This document shows positions 51,509 through 60,002 of a stretch of 64,000 nt of DNA, in pieces (within the stretch, counting starts at the first letter, position 1; each line of letters opens with the position of its first letter). Origin of the DNA: Paracidobacterium acidisoli (GTDB taxonomy: Bacteria > Acidobacteriota > Terriglobia > Terriglobales > Acidobacteriaceae); contig NZ_QVQT02000002.1 of NCBI RefSeq assembly GCF_003428625.2, forward strand, positions 248,001-312,000. The letters are read 5' to 3'. The notes under the pieces are model-generated. The model was not told where the DNA came from. It saw nothing but the letters and a program-made list of their open reading frames with translations, and searched no databases. Both the position numbers and the translations under genes were made by a program.

Positions 51509-52360
51509 ATGCTCACACGCAGAAATTTTCTCAAATCTTCGGCGGCGATGTTGCCGGTGATGGCATTCAGCGGCAGGCGCGCGCTGGCGGCCACGCACAT
51601 TCCGATCGGAGTCCAACTTTATACCGTCCGCAACCTGACAGATCAGCTGCCGGACGTTCTGAAGCAGATTCGGGCCATCGGTTATGACGAAGTCGAGGCA
51701 TTCAGCGGGCTGTACTCGCGCTCTGCGGCGGAGCTTCTGGGCATGGTGCAGGCCGCTGGGCTGCGGATGCCGAGCGGACACTTCAACTACGACGGGCTGT
51801 CGGACAAGTTCGATTACGCGAAGCAGCTTGGACTGAAGTGGATCGTCTGTCCGATCATCACGCGGAAGCTGTGGGATTCGGCGGAGGGCTTTAAGGCCGC
51901 GGCGAAGCAGTTTAACGCGTGGGGCAAACAGGCGAAGGCGCAGGGCCAGCGCTTTGCCTTCCATAATCACGATTACGAGTTCAAAGAGTTCGGCGGCAAG
52001 ACCGGCTACGACGTGCTGATCGATGAGACCGATCCGGAACTGGTCTTCTTCGAGATCGACTGCTACTGGGTGGCGCAGGCCGGGCACGATCCTCTGAAGC
52101 TGCTCGACCGCCTCGGCCATCGCGCGCGGCTGCTGCATCTCAAGGACCGCAAGCCGGGCTTTCCGCCCTCGAACGATATGAGCGCATCGTCGGCGCACTT
52201 CGCTCCGGTCGGGCAGGGAAACATCGACTGGAAGCCGATCCTCGCGCTGGGGCAGCGGCTGCATGTCGAACACTATTTTGTGGAGCAGGACAACACCTAC
52301 GGTCATCCGATCGAGAGCATCCGCTCCAGCTACCAGTATCTGCGGCCTCTGCTGCCGTAG
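51509..52360 (+). CDS. Tat-exported sugar phosphate isomerase/epimerase-like TIM barrel
   Basis: The 283-residue protein starts with a Tat signal (MLTRRNFLKSSAAMLPVMAF...ALAA), then an AP-endonuclease-2-like TIM barrel with IGVQLYTVRNLTDQLPDVLKQI, FHNHDYEFKEF and HLKDRKPGF, metal-site segments of the family. Such proteins isomerise sugars or act with Gfo/Idh dehydrogenases. I chose 51509 because the twin-arginine signal begins there. It diverges from kynA. Confidence 0.88.
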   Translation: MLTRRNFLKSSAAMLPVMAFSGRRALAATHIPIGVQLYTVRNLTDQLPDVLKQIRAIGYDEVEAFSGLYSRSAAELLGMVQAAGLRMPSGHFNYDGLSDKFDYAKQLGLKWIVCPIITRKLWDSAEGFKAAAKQFNAWGKQAKAQGQRFAFHNHDYEFKEFGGKTGYDVLIDETDPELVFFEIDCYWVAQAGHDPLKLLDRLGHRARLLHLKDRKPGFPPSNDMSASSAHFAPVGQGNIDWKPILALGQRLHVEHYFVEQDNTYGHPIESIRSSYQYLRPLLP

Positions 52361-52489
52361 CGCTTCGCGCTGCAGGCCGGAGAAAAAATCTTCGGCCTGC
52401 GGACGCAGCCTGCATTTCGTACCCGCTTTTCCTCAGCTCTTCCAGAGCTTTGCCTCAGCCGGCGCGGCCGTGTGTCTTTACACGGGGAC

Positions 52490-52495
52490 TAAAAT
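52490..52495 (+). promoter_or_regulatory. -10-like element of dnaE
   Basis: TAAAAT lies 12 nt before the ATG of dnaE. It is enclosed in a GGGGAC...GTCCCC dyad (52484-52489 and 52502-52507), the last base of which touches the ATG. Confidence 0.3.
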
Positions 52496-52507
52496 TGACC
52501 TGTCCCC

Positions 52508-55500
52508 ATGGCCGAATTTACTCATCTTCATCTGCATACGGATTACTCGCTGCTGGACGGCGCCTGCGACGTGGAGAAGCTCGCCGAGCGCGTCTCCAAA
52601 ATCGGACAAAAAGCCGTCGCCATCACCGATCACGGCAATATCTACGGCGCGGTGCATTTTTTTGAGGCGGCGAAGAAGTTCGGCGTCAAGCCGATCCTCG
52701 GCTGCGAGCTCTACATCTGCAAGAAAGACGATCATCGCGCCGATCCGCAGGGAGACGACTACAACCATCTGCTGGTGCTGGCCGAGAACGAAGAGGGATA
52801 CCGCAATCTGGTGCGGATCACCTCCGAGGCGTCGCTGCACGGCTTTTATCGCAAGCCGCGCGTGAGCAAGAAGTATCTGGCCGAGCATGCGAAGGGGCTG
52901 ATCGGCTTTTCAGGGTGTCTGGCGGGCGAGCTGTGCGAGAACCTGATGGCGGGAAAGTACGAAGCGGCGCGCACGACGGCCGGTCAGTATCAGGAGATCT
53001 TCGGGCGCGGCAACTTCTTTCTTGAGATTCAGGATCAGGGGCTGGAGCTTGAAAAGAAGATTCACGCGGACCTCTTCCGGCTGGAAAAAGAGCTGGACAT
53101 TCCGCTGGTGGCGACCAACGACAGCCACTATCTCTGCGAAGACGACTCGCACGCGCACGAGGTGCTGCTGTGCGTGCAGACAGCGGGATCGATCCACGAT
53201 CCGAAGCGCTTCAAGTTCGACTCCGATCAGTTTTATGTGAAGACGGCCGAGGAGATGGACCGGCTCTTTTCGCACGCGCCGGAGGTGGTGAGCCGCACCA
53301 TGCAGTTTGCCGAGCGCTGCTCGTTCAAGCTGAGCAAGGTCGACAATCCCTTTCCGGAATTCGCGGTGCCGCCGGGCCACACCATCGACAGCTACTTCGA
53401 GCAGGTGTGCCGCGAAGGCTTCAGAAAGCGTCTGGATACGTCGATTCGCCATCTGCAGGACCGTGGTCTGCTGCGGAGTCCGATTGTGGACTACGAGGCG
53501 CGGCTGGAGCGGGAGATCGCGATCATCAAGCAGATGAAGTTTCCCGGCTACTTTCTGATCGTCTGGGACTTCATCCGTTATGCGCGCGAGCACAACATTC
53601 CGGTAGGGCCGGGGCGCGGATCGGCGGCGGGATCGCTGGTCGGCTACGTGATGGAGATCACGAATATCGATCCGCTGCAGAATGTGCTGCTCTTCGAGCG
53701 CTTTCTGAATCCGGAGCGCGTGTCGATGCCCGATATCGATATCGACTTCGACATGAACCGGCGCGGCGAGGTGATCGAATACGTCACGCGCAAGTATGGC
53801 CGCGAGCAGGTGGCGCAGATCATCACCTTCAACACCATGGCGGCGAAGGCGGCGATCAAGGACGTGGGCCGCGCGCTCGATATGCCGTACGGCGACGTCG
53901 ACCGCATCGCGAAGATGGTGCCGGCAACGATCGGCGTGACCATCGAAGAGGCGCTGAAGGATTCGCCGCAGCTGCAGGAGGCATACGACACCAATCCGCA
54001 GACACGCGAGCTGATCGATACGGCGAAGAAGCTCGAAGGGCTGGTGCGCGGCGCGGGCGTGCATGCGGCCGGAGTGGTGATTGCGCCGCGTCCGCTGACC
54101 GATCTGGTGCCGGTGAGCCGCAGCAAGAACGATGAAATCGTCACCGCCTACGACATGAAGGCGGTCGAGAAGCTGGGCCTGCTGAAGATGGACTTCCTCG
54201 GGCTGACGACGCTGACGGTGATCGACGACTGCCTGAAGCTGATCCGGCGCAACCAGGGAACGGAGCTCGATCTCGAGAAGATTCCGCTCGACGATCAGGT
54301 GACGTACGAGAAGGTCTTTCACCGCGCGCTGACCTCGGGCGTCTTCCAGTTCGAATCGGGCGGCATGCGCGATGTGCTGCGCCGCTACAAGCCGACGACC
54401 GTCGAAGACCTGACCGCTCTCAACGCGCTTTATCGTCCCGGGCCGATCCAGGGTGGCATGATCGACGACTTCATCGAGCGCAAGTGGGGCCGCCGCAAGG
54501 TGGAGTACGAGCTGCCGCCGCTCGAGACCATTCTGAAGGAGACGCTGGGCGTCATCGTCTATCAGGAGCAGGTGATGCAGATCGCGAACGTGCTTGCCGG
54601 CTACTCGCTCGGCGAAGCCGACCTGCTGCGCCGCGCGATGGGCAAGAAAGACCCTGCGGAGATGGCGAAGCAGCGCGACCGCTTCGTCTCGGGAGCGATT
54701 GAAAAGGCTTTTCCGAAGGACAAGATCGTTCACATCTTCGATCTGATGGAGCAGTTCGCCGGTTACGGCTTCAACAAGTCGCACTCGGCGGCGTATGCGC
54801 TGCTGGCCTATCAGACGGCGTATCTGAAGACGCACTATCCGGTGGAGTTTATGTCGGCGCTGTTGACGTCGGAGATCTCGAAGCCGGAGAACGTGGTCAA
54901 GTACATCAAGGAATGCCGCGAGATGGAGATTCCGGTCGAGCCGCCGGATGTGCTCTACAGCGATGCGGATTTTACGCCGCACGGCACGGCGATCCGCTTC
55001 GGGCTGACGGCGATCAAGAACGTCGGGCGCAACGCGATCGACTCGATTCTGGCGGCGCGCAAAGAGCTGGCGGAGCAGGGCAAGAGCTTCGCGTCGTTCT
55101 TCGAGTTCTGCGAGAAGGTCGATCTGCGGCTGATGAACAAGCGCGTGCTGGAGTCGCTGATCAAGGCGGGGGCGCTCGACTCGTTCGGCCGCCGCGCGCA
55201 GCTCATGTCGGCTACCGACAGGGCCATCGAGCGGGCGCAGAAGGCGCAGCGCGACGAAGCGTCGGGGCAGCACGGGCTCTTCGGCATCTTCGACGATCAT
55301 CCTGCCACGACGGCGAAGGCCGATGAGCTGCCGAAGGTCGCCGACTGGGACGAGCATCTGCGGCTGGCGTCGGAGAAAGAGGTGCTGGGCTTCTTCGTCT
55401 CCGGGCATCCGCTGGACAAGTATGCGGAGAAGCTGCGCAATCTGCCGGGCGTGGTGGATACGGCGACGGCACTGGAGATGAAGCCGGCGCCTTCGACGGG

Positions 55501-56029
55501 ACGGCGCGGCCAGGCGGCTCCGGAGAACGAGATCGCCATTGCCGGCGTGATCGTCGGGCTGAAGGTGGCGAAGTCGAAGCGCTCGGGCGATCTGTATGCG
55601 CAGGCCGGTCTGGAGGATGCGACGGGCAGAATCGATCTGATCTGCTTTCCGAAGGATTACGAGCGGCTGGCCGAGAGTCTGAGGATCGAGGTGCCGGTGC
55701 TGCTGCGCGGGCAGCTTCGCGCCGAGGAAGACGCCGCGCCGAAGCTGGCGGTGTCGTCGATCCAGGCTCTGGAAGATGTGAAGGTGAGGCTGCCGAACCA
55801 TGTACGTATTCGCGTGCCGCTCGAGCGCGTGAGCGAAACGACGCTGGTGGAGCTGCGCGATCTGGTCGTGGCCACGCCGGGGCCGGGACGCCTGATGCTG
55901 AACCTGGAGCGGGCCGGCGAGTACTGCGTGGTGCTGGAGCCGAAAGACACGACCATCGCCGCCGATCGCGCGTTCATCGACAAGGTGGAGCTGCTGCTGG
56001 GACGCGGCATGGTGCAGGCGCTGGATTAG
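52508..56029 (+). CDS. dnaE: DNA polymerase III alpha subunit (DnaE)
   Basis: The 1173-residue replicative polymerase has the PHP domain (HLHTDYSLLDGACDVEKLAERV, AITDHGNIYGAVHFF), the polymerase core (GRGSAAGSLVGYVMEITNIDP, PDIDIDFDMNRRGEVIEYV), the finger motif (YRPGPIQGGMIDDFIERK, QEQVMQIANVLAGYSLGEADLLRRAMGKKD) and a C-terminal OB region. Length fits DnaE1. It is the main chromosomal copy by these features. accA follows, with repeats between. Confidence 0.98.
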   Translation: MAEFTHLHLHTDYSLLDGACDVEKLAERVSKIGQKAVAITDHGNIYGAVHFFEAAKKFGVKPILGCELYICKKDDHRADPQGDDYNHLLVLAENEEGYRNLVRITSEASLHGFYRKPRVSKKYLAEHAKGLIGFSGCLAGELCENLMAGKYEAARTTAGQYQEIFGRGNFFLEIQDQGLELEKKIHADLFRLEKELDIPLVATNDSHYLCEDDSHAHEVLLCVQTAGSIHDPKRFKFDSDQFYVKTAEEMDRLFSHAPEVVSRTMQFAERCSFKLSKVDNPFPEFAVPPGHTIDSYFEQVCREGFRKRLDTSIRHLQDRGLLRSPIVDYEARLEREIAIIKQMKFPGYFLIVWDFIRYAREHNIPVGPGRGSAAGSLVGYVMEITNIDPLQNVLLFERFLNPERVSMPDIDIDFDMNRRGEVIEYVTRKYGREQVAQIITFNTMAAKAAIKDVGRALDMPYGDVDRIAKMVPATIGVTIEEALKDSPQLQEAYDTNPQTRELIDTAKKLEGLVRGAGVHAAGVVIAPRPLTDLVPVSRSKNDEIVTAYDMKAVEKLGLLKMDFLGLTTLTVIDDCLKLIRRNQGTELDLEKIPLDDQVTYEKVFHRALTSGVFQFESGGMRDVLRRYKPTTVEDLTALNALYRPGPIQGGMIDDFIERKWGRRKVEYELPPLETILKETLGVIVYQEQVMQIANVLAGYSLGEADLLRRAMGKKDPAEMAKQRDRFVSGAIEKAFPKDKIVHIFDLMEQFAGYGFNKSHSAAYALLAYQTAYLKTHYPVEFMSALLTSEISKPENVVKYIKECREMEIPVEPPDVLYSDADFTPHGTAIRFGLTAIKNVGRNAIDSILAARKELAEQGKSFASFFEFCEKVDLRLMNKRVLESLIKAGALDSFGRRAQLMSATDRAIERAQKAQRDEASGQHGLFGIFDDHPATTAKADELPKVADWDEHLRLASEKEVLGFFVSGHPLDKYAEKLRNLPGVVDTATALEMKPAPSTGRRGQAAPENEIAIAGVIVGLKVAKSKRSGDLYAQAGLEDATGRIDLICFPKDYERLAESLRIEVPVLLRGQLRAEEDAAPKLAVSSIQALEDVKVRLPNHVRIRVPLERVSETTLVELRDLVVATPGPGRLMLNLERAGEYCVVLEPKDTTIAADRAFIDKVELLLGRGMVQALD

Positions 56030-56064
56030 AGCAGGGCACAGATCACAGGGCGCAGGGCACAGAA
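56030..56064. repeat. Short tandem repeat arm after dnaE
   Basis: AGCAGGGCACAGATCACAGG and GCGCAGGGCACAGAAACTG start right after the dnaE stop. The reversed copy is at 56155-56200. Confidence 0.6.
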
Positions 56065-56094
56065 ACTGAAAACAGCGGATCTTTGTTCTGAAAA

Positions 56095-56142
56095 AGCCGG
56101 GCAGGAAGGATCGGCGCACCCTCCTGCTTTATCCGGCTGTTT
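56095..56142 (+). terminator. Terminator-like hairpin of dnaE
   Basis: AGCCGGGCAGGA... folds back on TCCTGC and CCGGCT, followed by GTTTCT. It lies between the two repeat arms and could end dnaE transcription. Confidence 0.45.
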
Positions 56143-56154
56143 CTCGTTACAACG

Positions 56155-56200
56155 ACTCCCTGCGCTCTGCGCCCTGTGATCTGAGCCCTGTTCTTTGTCT
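56155..56200. repeat. Short tandem repeat arm before accA
   Basis: CTCCCTGCGCTCTGCGCCCT, GTGATCTGAGCCCTG and TTCTTTGTC mirror the arm at 56030-56064. Confidence 0.6.
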
Positions 56201-56209
56201 CTCGTCCAT

Positions 56210-56215
56210 TACAAT
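56210..56215 (+). promoter_or_regulatory. -10 element of accA
   Basis: TACAAT, 15 nt before the ATG at 56231 and 3 nt before an in-frame ATG at 56219. Transcription would start near 56222, which favours the 56231 start. Confidence 0.4.
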
Positions 56216-56230
56216 CAAATGCTGAAGCTT

Positions 56231-57082
56231 ATGAGTGATCAGCCAGGCACCAGCAATCCCCCGTCGCAGCAGGAGCCGGTTTCCCCCGCGTGGCTCAGGA
56301 CAGAACAGGCGCGTCATCCGCAGCGGCCCGATCCACTGGCCTTTATCGAGCGGATCTTCACCGATTTCAGCGAGATTCACGGCGACCGCGCCTTTGGCGA
56401 CGATCCTGCGATGATCTGCGGCATGGCCCGTTTCGATGGGCAGGAGGTGATGGTCATTGCCAACCTCAAGGGCCGCACCACCAAAGAGAAGGTGCATCGC
56501 AAATTCGGCATGCCCGATCCTGAGGGATACCGGAAGGCGCTGCGGGCGATGAAGCTGGCGGAGAAGTTCGGCCGTCCGGTGCTGACCTTTATCGATCTGA
56601 TGGGCGCCAACCCCGGCCTCGGCGCGGAAGAGCGCGGACAGGCCGAGGCGATTGCGCGCAATCTGCTGGAGATGTCGCGGCTGCGGGTTCCGACCATTGC
56701 CACCATCACCGGCGAAGGCGGATCGGGCGGCGCGCTGGCGCTGGCCGTGGCCGACCGCGTGCTGATGCTGGAGCGGGCGATCTATTCGGTCATCTCGCCG
56801 GAAGCCTGCGCGTCGATCATGTGGCGCGACGCCTCAAAGCGGGCACTGGCTGCGGCGGCGCTGAAGGCGACTGCAGAGGATGTGCGGGCGCTGGAATGCG
56901 TGGACGATATCGTGCCCGAGCCGGAGAACGGCGCGCATGAGGATGGGCCTGGCGCAGCTTCGCTGCTGGCGGAGAAGCTGCACTGGCATCTCAATGAACT
57001 GCAGGCTCTGCAGGGCGACGAGATGCTGAAGCGCCGCTACGAAAAATTTCGCAATATGGCACAGTTCTATACCGCCGGATGA
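56231..57082 (+). CDS. accA: Acetyl-CoA carboxylase carboxyltransferase alpha subunit (AccA)
   Basis: The 283-residue protein has PLAFIERIFTDFSEIHGDRAFGDDPAMICG, VIANLKGRTTKEKVHRKFGM, DLMGANPGLGAEERGQAEAIA and ITGEGGSGGALALAVADRVLMLE, all AccA signatures. With AccD it transfers carboxyl groups from carboxybiotin to acetyl-CoA in fatty-acid synthesis. accD, accB and accC are not here. The start at 56231 follows the -10 position; 56219 remains possible. Confidence 0.96.
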   Translation: MSDQPGTSNPPSQQEPVSPAWLRTEQARHPQRPDPLAFIERIFTDFSEIHGDRAFGDDPAMICGMARFDGQEVMVIANLKGRTTKEKVHRKFGMPDPEGYRKALRAMKLAEKFGRPVLTFIDLMGANPGLGAEERGQAEAIARNLLEMSRLRVPTIATITGEGGSGGALALAVADRVLMLERAIYSVISPEACASIMWRDASKRALAAAALKATAEDVRALECVDDIVPEPENGAHEDGPGAASLLAEKLHWHLNELQALQGDEMLKRRYEKFRNMAQFYTAG

Positions 57083-57140
57083 TGATCAGCCGTTCCTCAG
57101 CCTCGCCGCGTCCGGTTCCGGCACCTCCCGGTGAGTGCGC

Positions 57141-58229
57141 ATGAGTTTCCCGAACCGTCTGCGCTCTCTCGCCTGGTTTCTGGTTGCAGCCGTTTACTAC
57201 ATTGTGGCGCAGCAGGTGGCCTTTCACTCGGCAAACGGACTGAGCTCGGGCGACTGGTTTGAGCTGGTGCATCGCAGCATGCTGCTGTTTCTCCTGCTGG
57301 CCGGCTTTGCCGCCATGGGCTACGTCGGGCAGCGGCAGCAGGAGCCGCTGAAGGCGATGGGGCTGGTGCTGCGTCCCGGATGGCGGAAGGAATTTGCCCT
57401 CGGCTCCGCGATCGGATGGGGCGGCGTCGTGGCCTGCGTGCTGCCCGTGGCGCTGATCGGCGGCCTGGTGGTGACCTTCTTTACCACCTGGCACCAGTTC
57501 CGCATGATTCTGCTGGACCTGCTGGTGCTGGCGATCGCGGCGCTGCTGGAGGAGGTCGCGTTCCGCGGCTATCCCTTCCAGCGGCTGATCGATGCCATCG
57601 GTCCGAATCTTGCGACTCTGGTGATGTGCCTGATCTTCGGCGCGGCGCATCTGCGCAATCCTGCCGCCACGGGAGCCAGCACGCTGGTGACGATCCTGGC
57701 GGGATGGCTGCTGTCGCTCGCGTATCTCAGAACGCGGGCGCTGTGGGTGGGCTGGGGCTTTCACTTTGCATGGAATGCCAGCATGGCTGTGCTCTTCGGG
57801 CTGCCGATGAGCGGCATCACCGATTTTTCGCCGGTCATTCTGACCAACGCGCGCGGGCCGGCCTGGCTTACCGGCGACGGATACGGTCCGGAGGGAAGCC
57901 TGCTGGCGGTTCTGGTGCTGCTGGCACTGCTGGTGGTGATGGTGAAGGCGACGCGCGACCTGAAGCATCTGTATGCGCAGCCGGTGATCATCCCCGGAGG
58001 CATTCCGGTGGATATCGACGCGGCGGCGCGGCGGCAGCATGAAACCGCGATGGCCTCTCCGGCAGTCGTTGCGGAGCCGAAGCTGGTGCAGATTCTTCCG
58101 GCATCGGGCGGATCGTTTCCGCTTGCCTCATCTCCTGCTTCGGATACGGTATCTTCTTCGCCCGAGGCAGCGGCGGCAGAGCGCCCGGCAGAAGAGTCAC
58201 CGGAGAATCTTCCCGGCGGCGACGCATAG
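57141..58229 (+). CDS. CPBP-family intramembrane metalloprotease-like protein
   Basis: The 362-residue membrane protein has about eight helices and the CPBP motifs: LLEEVAFRGYPFQRLI (EExxxR, catalytic Glu), GAAHLRNP and WGFHFAWNASMA (His ligands). CPBP proteins process prenylated or other membrane proteins in some organisms. The C-terminal 60 residues are Pro/Ala/Ser/Glu-rich and unordered. A GTG at 57135 is an alternative start. It follows accA with no gene between, and I see no link in function. Confidence 0.87.
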   Translation: MSFPNRLRSLAWFLVAAVYYIVAQQVAFHSANGLSSGDWFELVHRSMLLFLLLAGFAAMGYVGQRQQEPLKAMGLVLRPGWRKEFALGSAIGWGGVVACVLPVALIGGLVVTFFTTWHQFRMILLDLLVLAIAALLEEVAFRGYPFQRLIDAIGPNLATLVMCLIFGAAHLRNPAATGASTLVTILAGWLLSLAYLRTRALWVGWGFHFAWNASMAVLFGLPMSGITDFSPVILTNARGPAWLTGDGYGPEGSLLAVLVLLALLVVMVKATRDLKHLYAQPVIIPGGIPVDIDAAARRQHETAMASPAVVAEPKLVQILPASGGSFPLASSPASDTVSSSPEAAAAERPAEESPENLPGGDA

Positions 58230-58368
58230 CCAGCCGTATCGAATACTTCGCGCTGAAGAGCACGGCGGTTTTCGCTCCTGTCAAAGAGAAACCGGCGCAG
58301 ACCCCTCGGCATGCTTGCAAATTGGCGGCAGCAGGCCCATTCTGTTACCAGTTCGTTGTGGGGGCCTC

Positions 58369-59679
58369 ATGCGAAGGTCCATATCAGCCGGCCCAATCCG
58401 CTCCAGGCTGCTGTTTCCGGCGGCATCGATCACGCTTACAGCGCTTCTTATCCCTGTGTTCTGCGGCGCATCGGCCCATGCCCAGGTCTTTGTCGTGCAG
58501 TCGGAGCACATCGACGGACACTACCTCGAATTCAAGCCCACTCATGTAGCGCTGCCGACGCAGCCGATGACGGAGCGCACGCGGCGCGATCTGCTGCGCT
58601 TTCTTACCGCCGAGCAGGGCTTTGCCATGCGTCCGCTGCCCATCGGCGAGCTGACGCTGCGCGCCAACGGCGACATGCACCCCTCGGGCTCGGATTACAT
58701 CACCGAGCTGCAGTCGAAGGGCATCTCGGTCAAGCCTGCCGGACGGGTCACGATCACGAATGTGGTGATTCGCGGCGACCGGATCGTGCTCGACTTCAAC
58801 GGCGGGCCGTACCGCAAACACCGCTTCCTGCGTCATATTTCGGTCGGAGCCGATCCGAACTACACCGCACCGGTGGTGCAGGATGATCCGCAGGCGCCGA
58901 CCGGCTCGCGCCTGACGCTGCTCTTCGACCACAGCCTTCCGGAGGTTACCGGGATGCAGGTCGAGGAGCTGATGAAGCCGATCATCGACTTTTCGGTGAA
59001 GACGCCGCTCGAAGCCTATACGGATACGCTGCCGCCGTTTCTGCGCGCCGCGATCCTGGCGCACCACGTTCTGGTGGGCATGAACACCGATATGGTGCTC
59101 AGCGCGAAGGGTCAGCCCATCGGCAAAATGCGCGAGCAGGAGGGCCAGATGCCCTTCGAGGTATGGATTTACGGCGAAGCGCCCCAGGACGTGGAGTTCG
59201 TCCGCATCAACGGCAACCGCGTGATTCGCGTGGAAGATGCCAGCGTGGGCAAGCCGGTGGTGGTGCGCACGGCGGATGAGATGGGCGACTACTGGAACAC
59301 GCAGCCGAATCCGAATATCCGCGAGGTGAAGCTCGGCGATCAGGGGCCGGCCTCGGCGGCCGAAGAGGATGCCCGGAAGAATGTGCCGACGCTGCGCCAG
59401 GGCGGCGAAAAGCTGCCGAACGACAACGACGCGAATCATCCGGTGATGGGTCCGGTCAACTTCCCGAAGTCGCAGCCGAACGACAAACCGGCAGCGGTGC
59501 CCGCGTCTGCGCAGCAGCAGCCGCCTTCGGCTCCGGCACAGCCGGCCGCGTCGTCTGCATCTTCGCAGAATCCGCCACCTTCGCTGAAGACTCCGCCCTC
59601 TCTGAAGACGCCACCGCCGGCGCAGGGAAGCCCCGCGCCGCCGCAGAACTACGTGGCGATCAACAGACCTGTAAATTAA
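58369..59679 (+). CDS. Secreted hypothetical protein with Pro-rich tail
   Basis: The 436-residue protein has a signal peptide (ITLTALLIPVFCGASAHAQ) and a mature domain (about 40-330) with VFVVQSEHIDGHYLEFKPTH, QGFAMRPLPIGELTLRANGDM and VTITNVVIRGDRIVLDFNGGP. A Pro/Ser/Gln/Ala-rich tail (about 345-436) contains the repeat PPSLKT twice. I recognise no known domain. It appears specific to Acidobacteriota. Its stop overlaps, by 4 bp, the stop of the convergent inhibitor gene. Confidence 0.75.
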   Translation: MRRSISAGPIRSRLLFPAASITLTALLIPVFCGASAHAQVFVVQSEHIDGHYLEFKPTHVALPTQPMTERTRRDLLRFLTAEQGFAMRPLPIGELTLRANGDMHPSGSDYITELQSKGISVKPAGRVTITNVVIRGDRIVLDFNGGPYRKHRFLRHISVGADPNYTAPVVQDDPQAPTGSRLTLLFDHSLPEVTGMQVEELMKPIIDFSVKTPLEAYTDTLPPFLRAAILAHHVLVGMNTDMVLSAKGQPIGKMREQEGQMPFEVWIYGEAPQDVEFVRINGNRVIRVEDASVGKPVVVRTADEMGDYWNTQPNPNIREVKLGDQGPASAAEEDARKNVPTLRQGGEKLPNDNDANHPVMGPVNFPKSQPNDKPAAVPASAQQQPPSAPAQPAASSASSQNPPPSLKTPPSLKTPPPAQGSPAPPQNYVAINRPVN

Positions 59680-59987
59680 GCGGCGCTCTGACCGTCCGCT
59701 ATAACGGTCAGTGCGATCTCGTGCGTCGACTGCGGCTCTCCGGGCGCAAAGCGCCGGATCAGCACGAAGCGGATACAGGTTTCGCCGGGAGCCAGTGCGG
59801 TGAGCTGGAAGCGCTGGTCGAGGCTGCCCTGAAGCGCGCCGCTTGCTTCGCTGGCGTCATTGAGAATCTCTTCGACAGAGACGATCCCGGCATCGGCAGA
59901 GACCATACTCCACTGGTAACCCGCCGATCCGTGACCGGGAAGAGCGAGCATCTGCTGCTCGCCCTTCCGGAGTGTGAGTGTTTCCAT
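59676..59987 (-). CDS. Chagasin-like (MEROPS I42) cysteine-protease inhibitor
   Basis: The 103-residue protein has the chagasin layout: an LPGHGSAGYQWS loop (residues 16-27, equivalent to NPTTGFxW), a middle GSLDQRFQLTALAPGETCIRF strand pair and RRFAPGEP (78-85), where chagasin has RPW/RPF. It has no signal peptide. It follows the papain-like gene by 15 bp on the same strand, giving a protease-inhibitor operon. I42 proteins wedge three loops into C1A active sites. Inhibition of the neighbouring protease is inferred. Confidence 0.78.
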   Translation of the reverse strand: METLTLRKGEQQMLALPGHGSAGYQWSMVSADAGIVSVEEILNDASEASGALQGSLDQRFQLTALAPGETCIRFVLIRRFAPGEPQSTHEIALTVIADGQSAA

Positions 59988-60002
59988 GTTCCTCCTGCGT
60001 AT

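Noticed and set aside
52910-56119. 1069-codon open frame antisense to dnaE
   Set aside because: Arg/His/Leu-rich composition, no ribosome site and no family features; dnaE on the other strand is certain.
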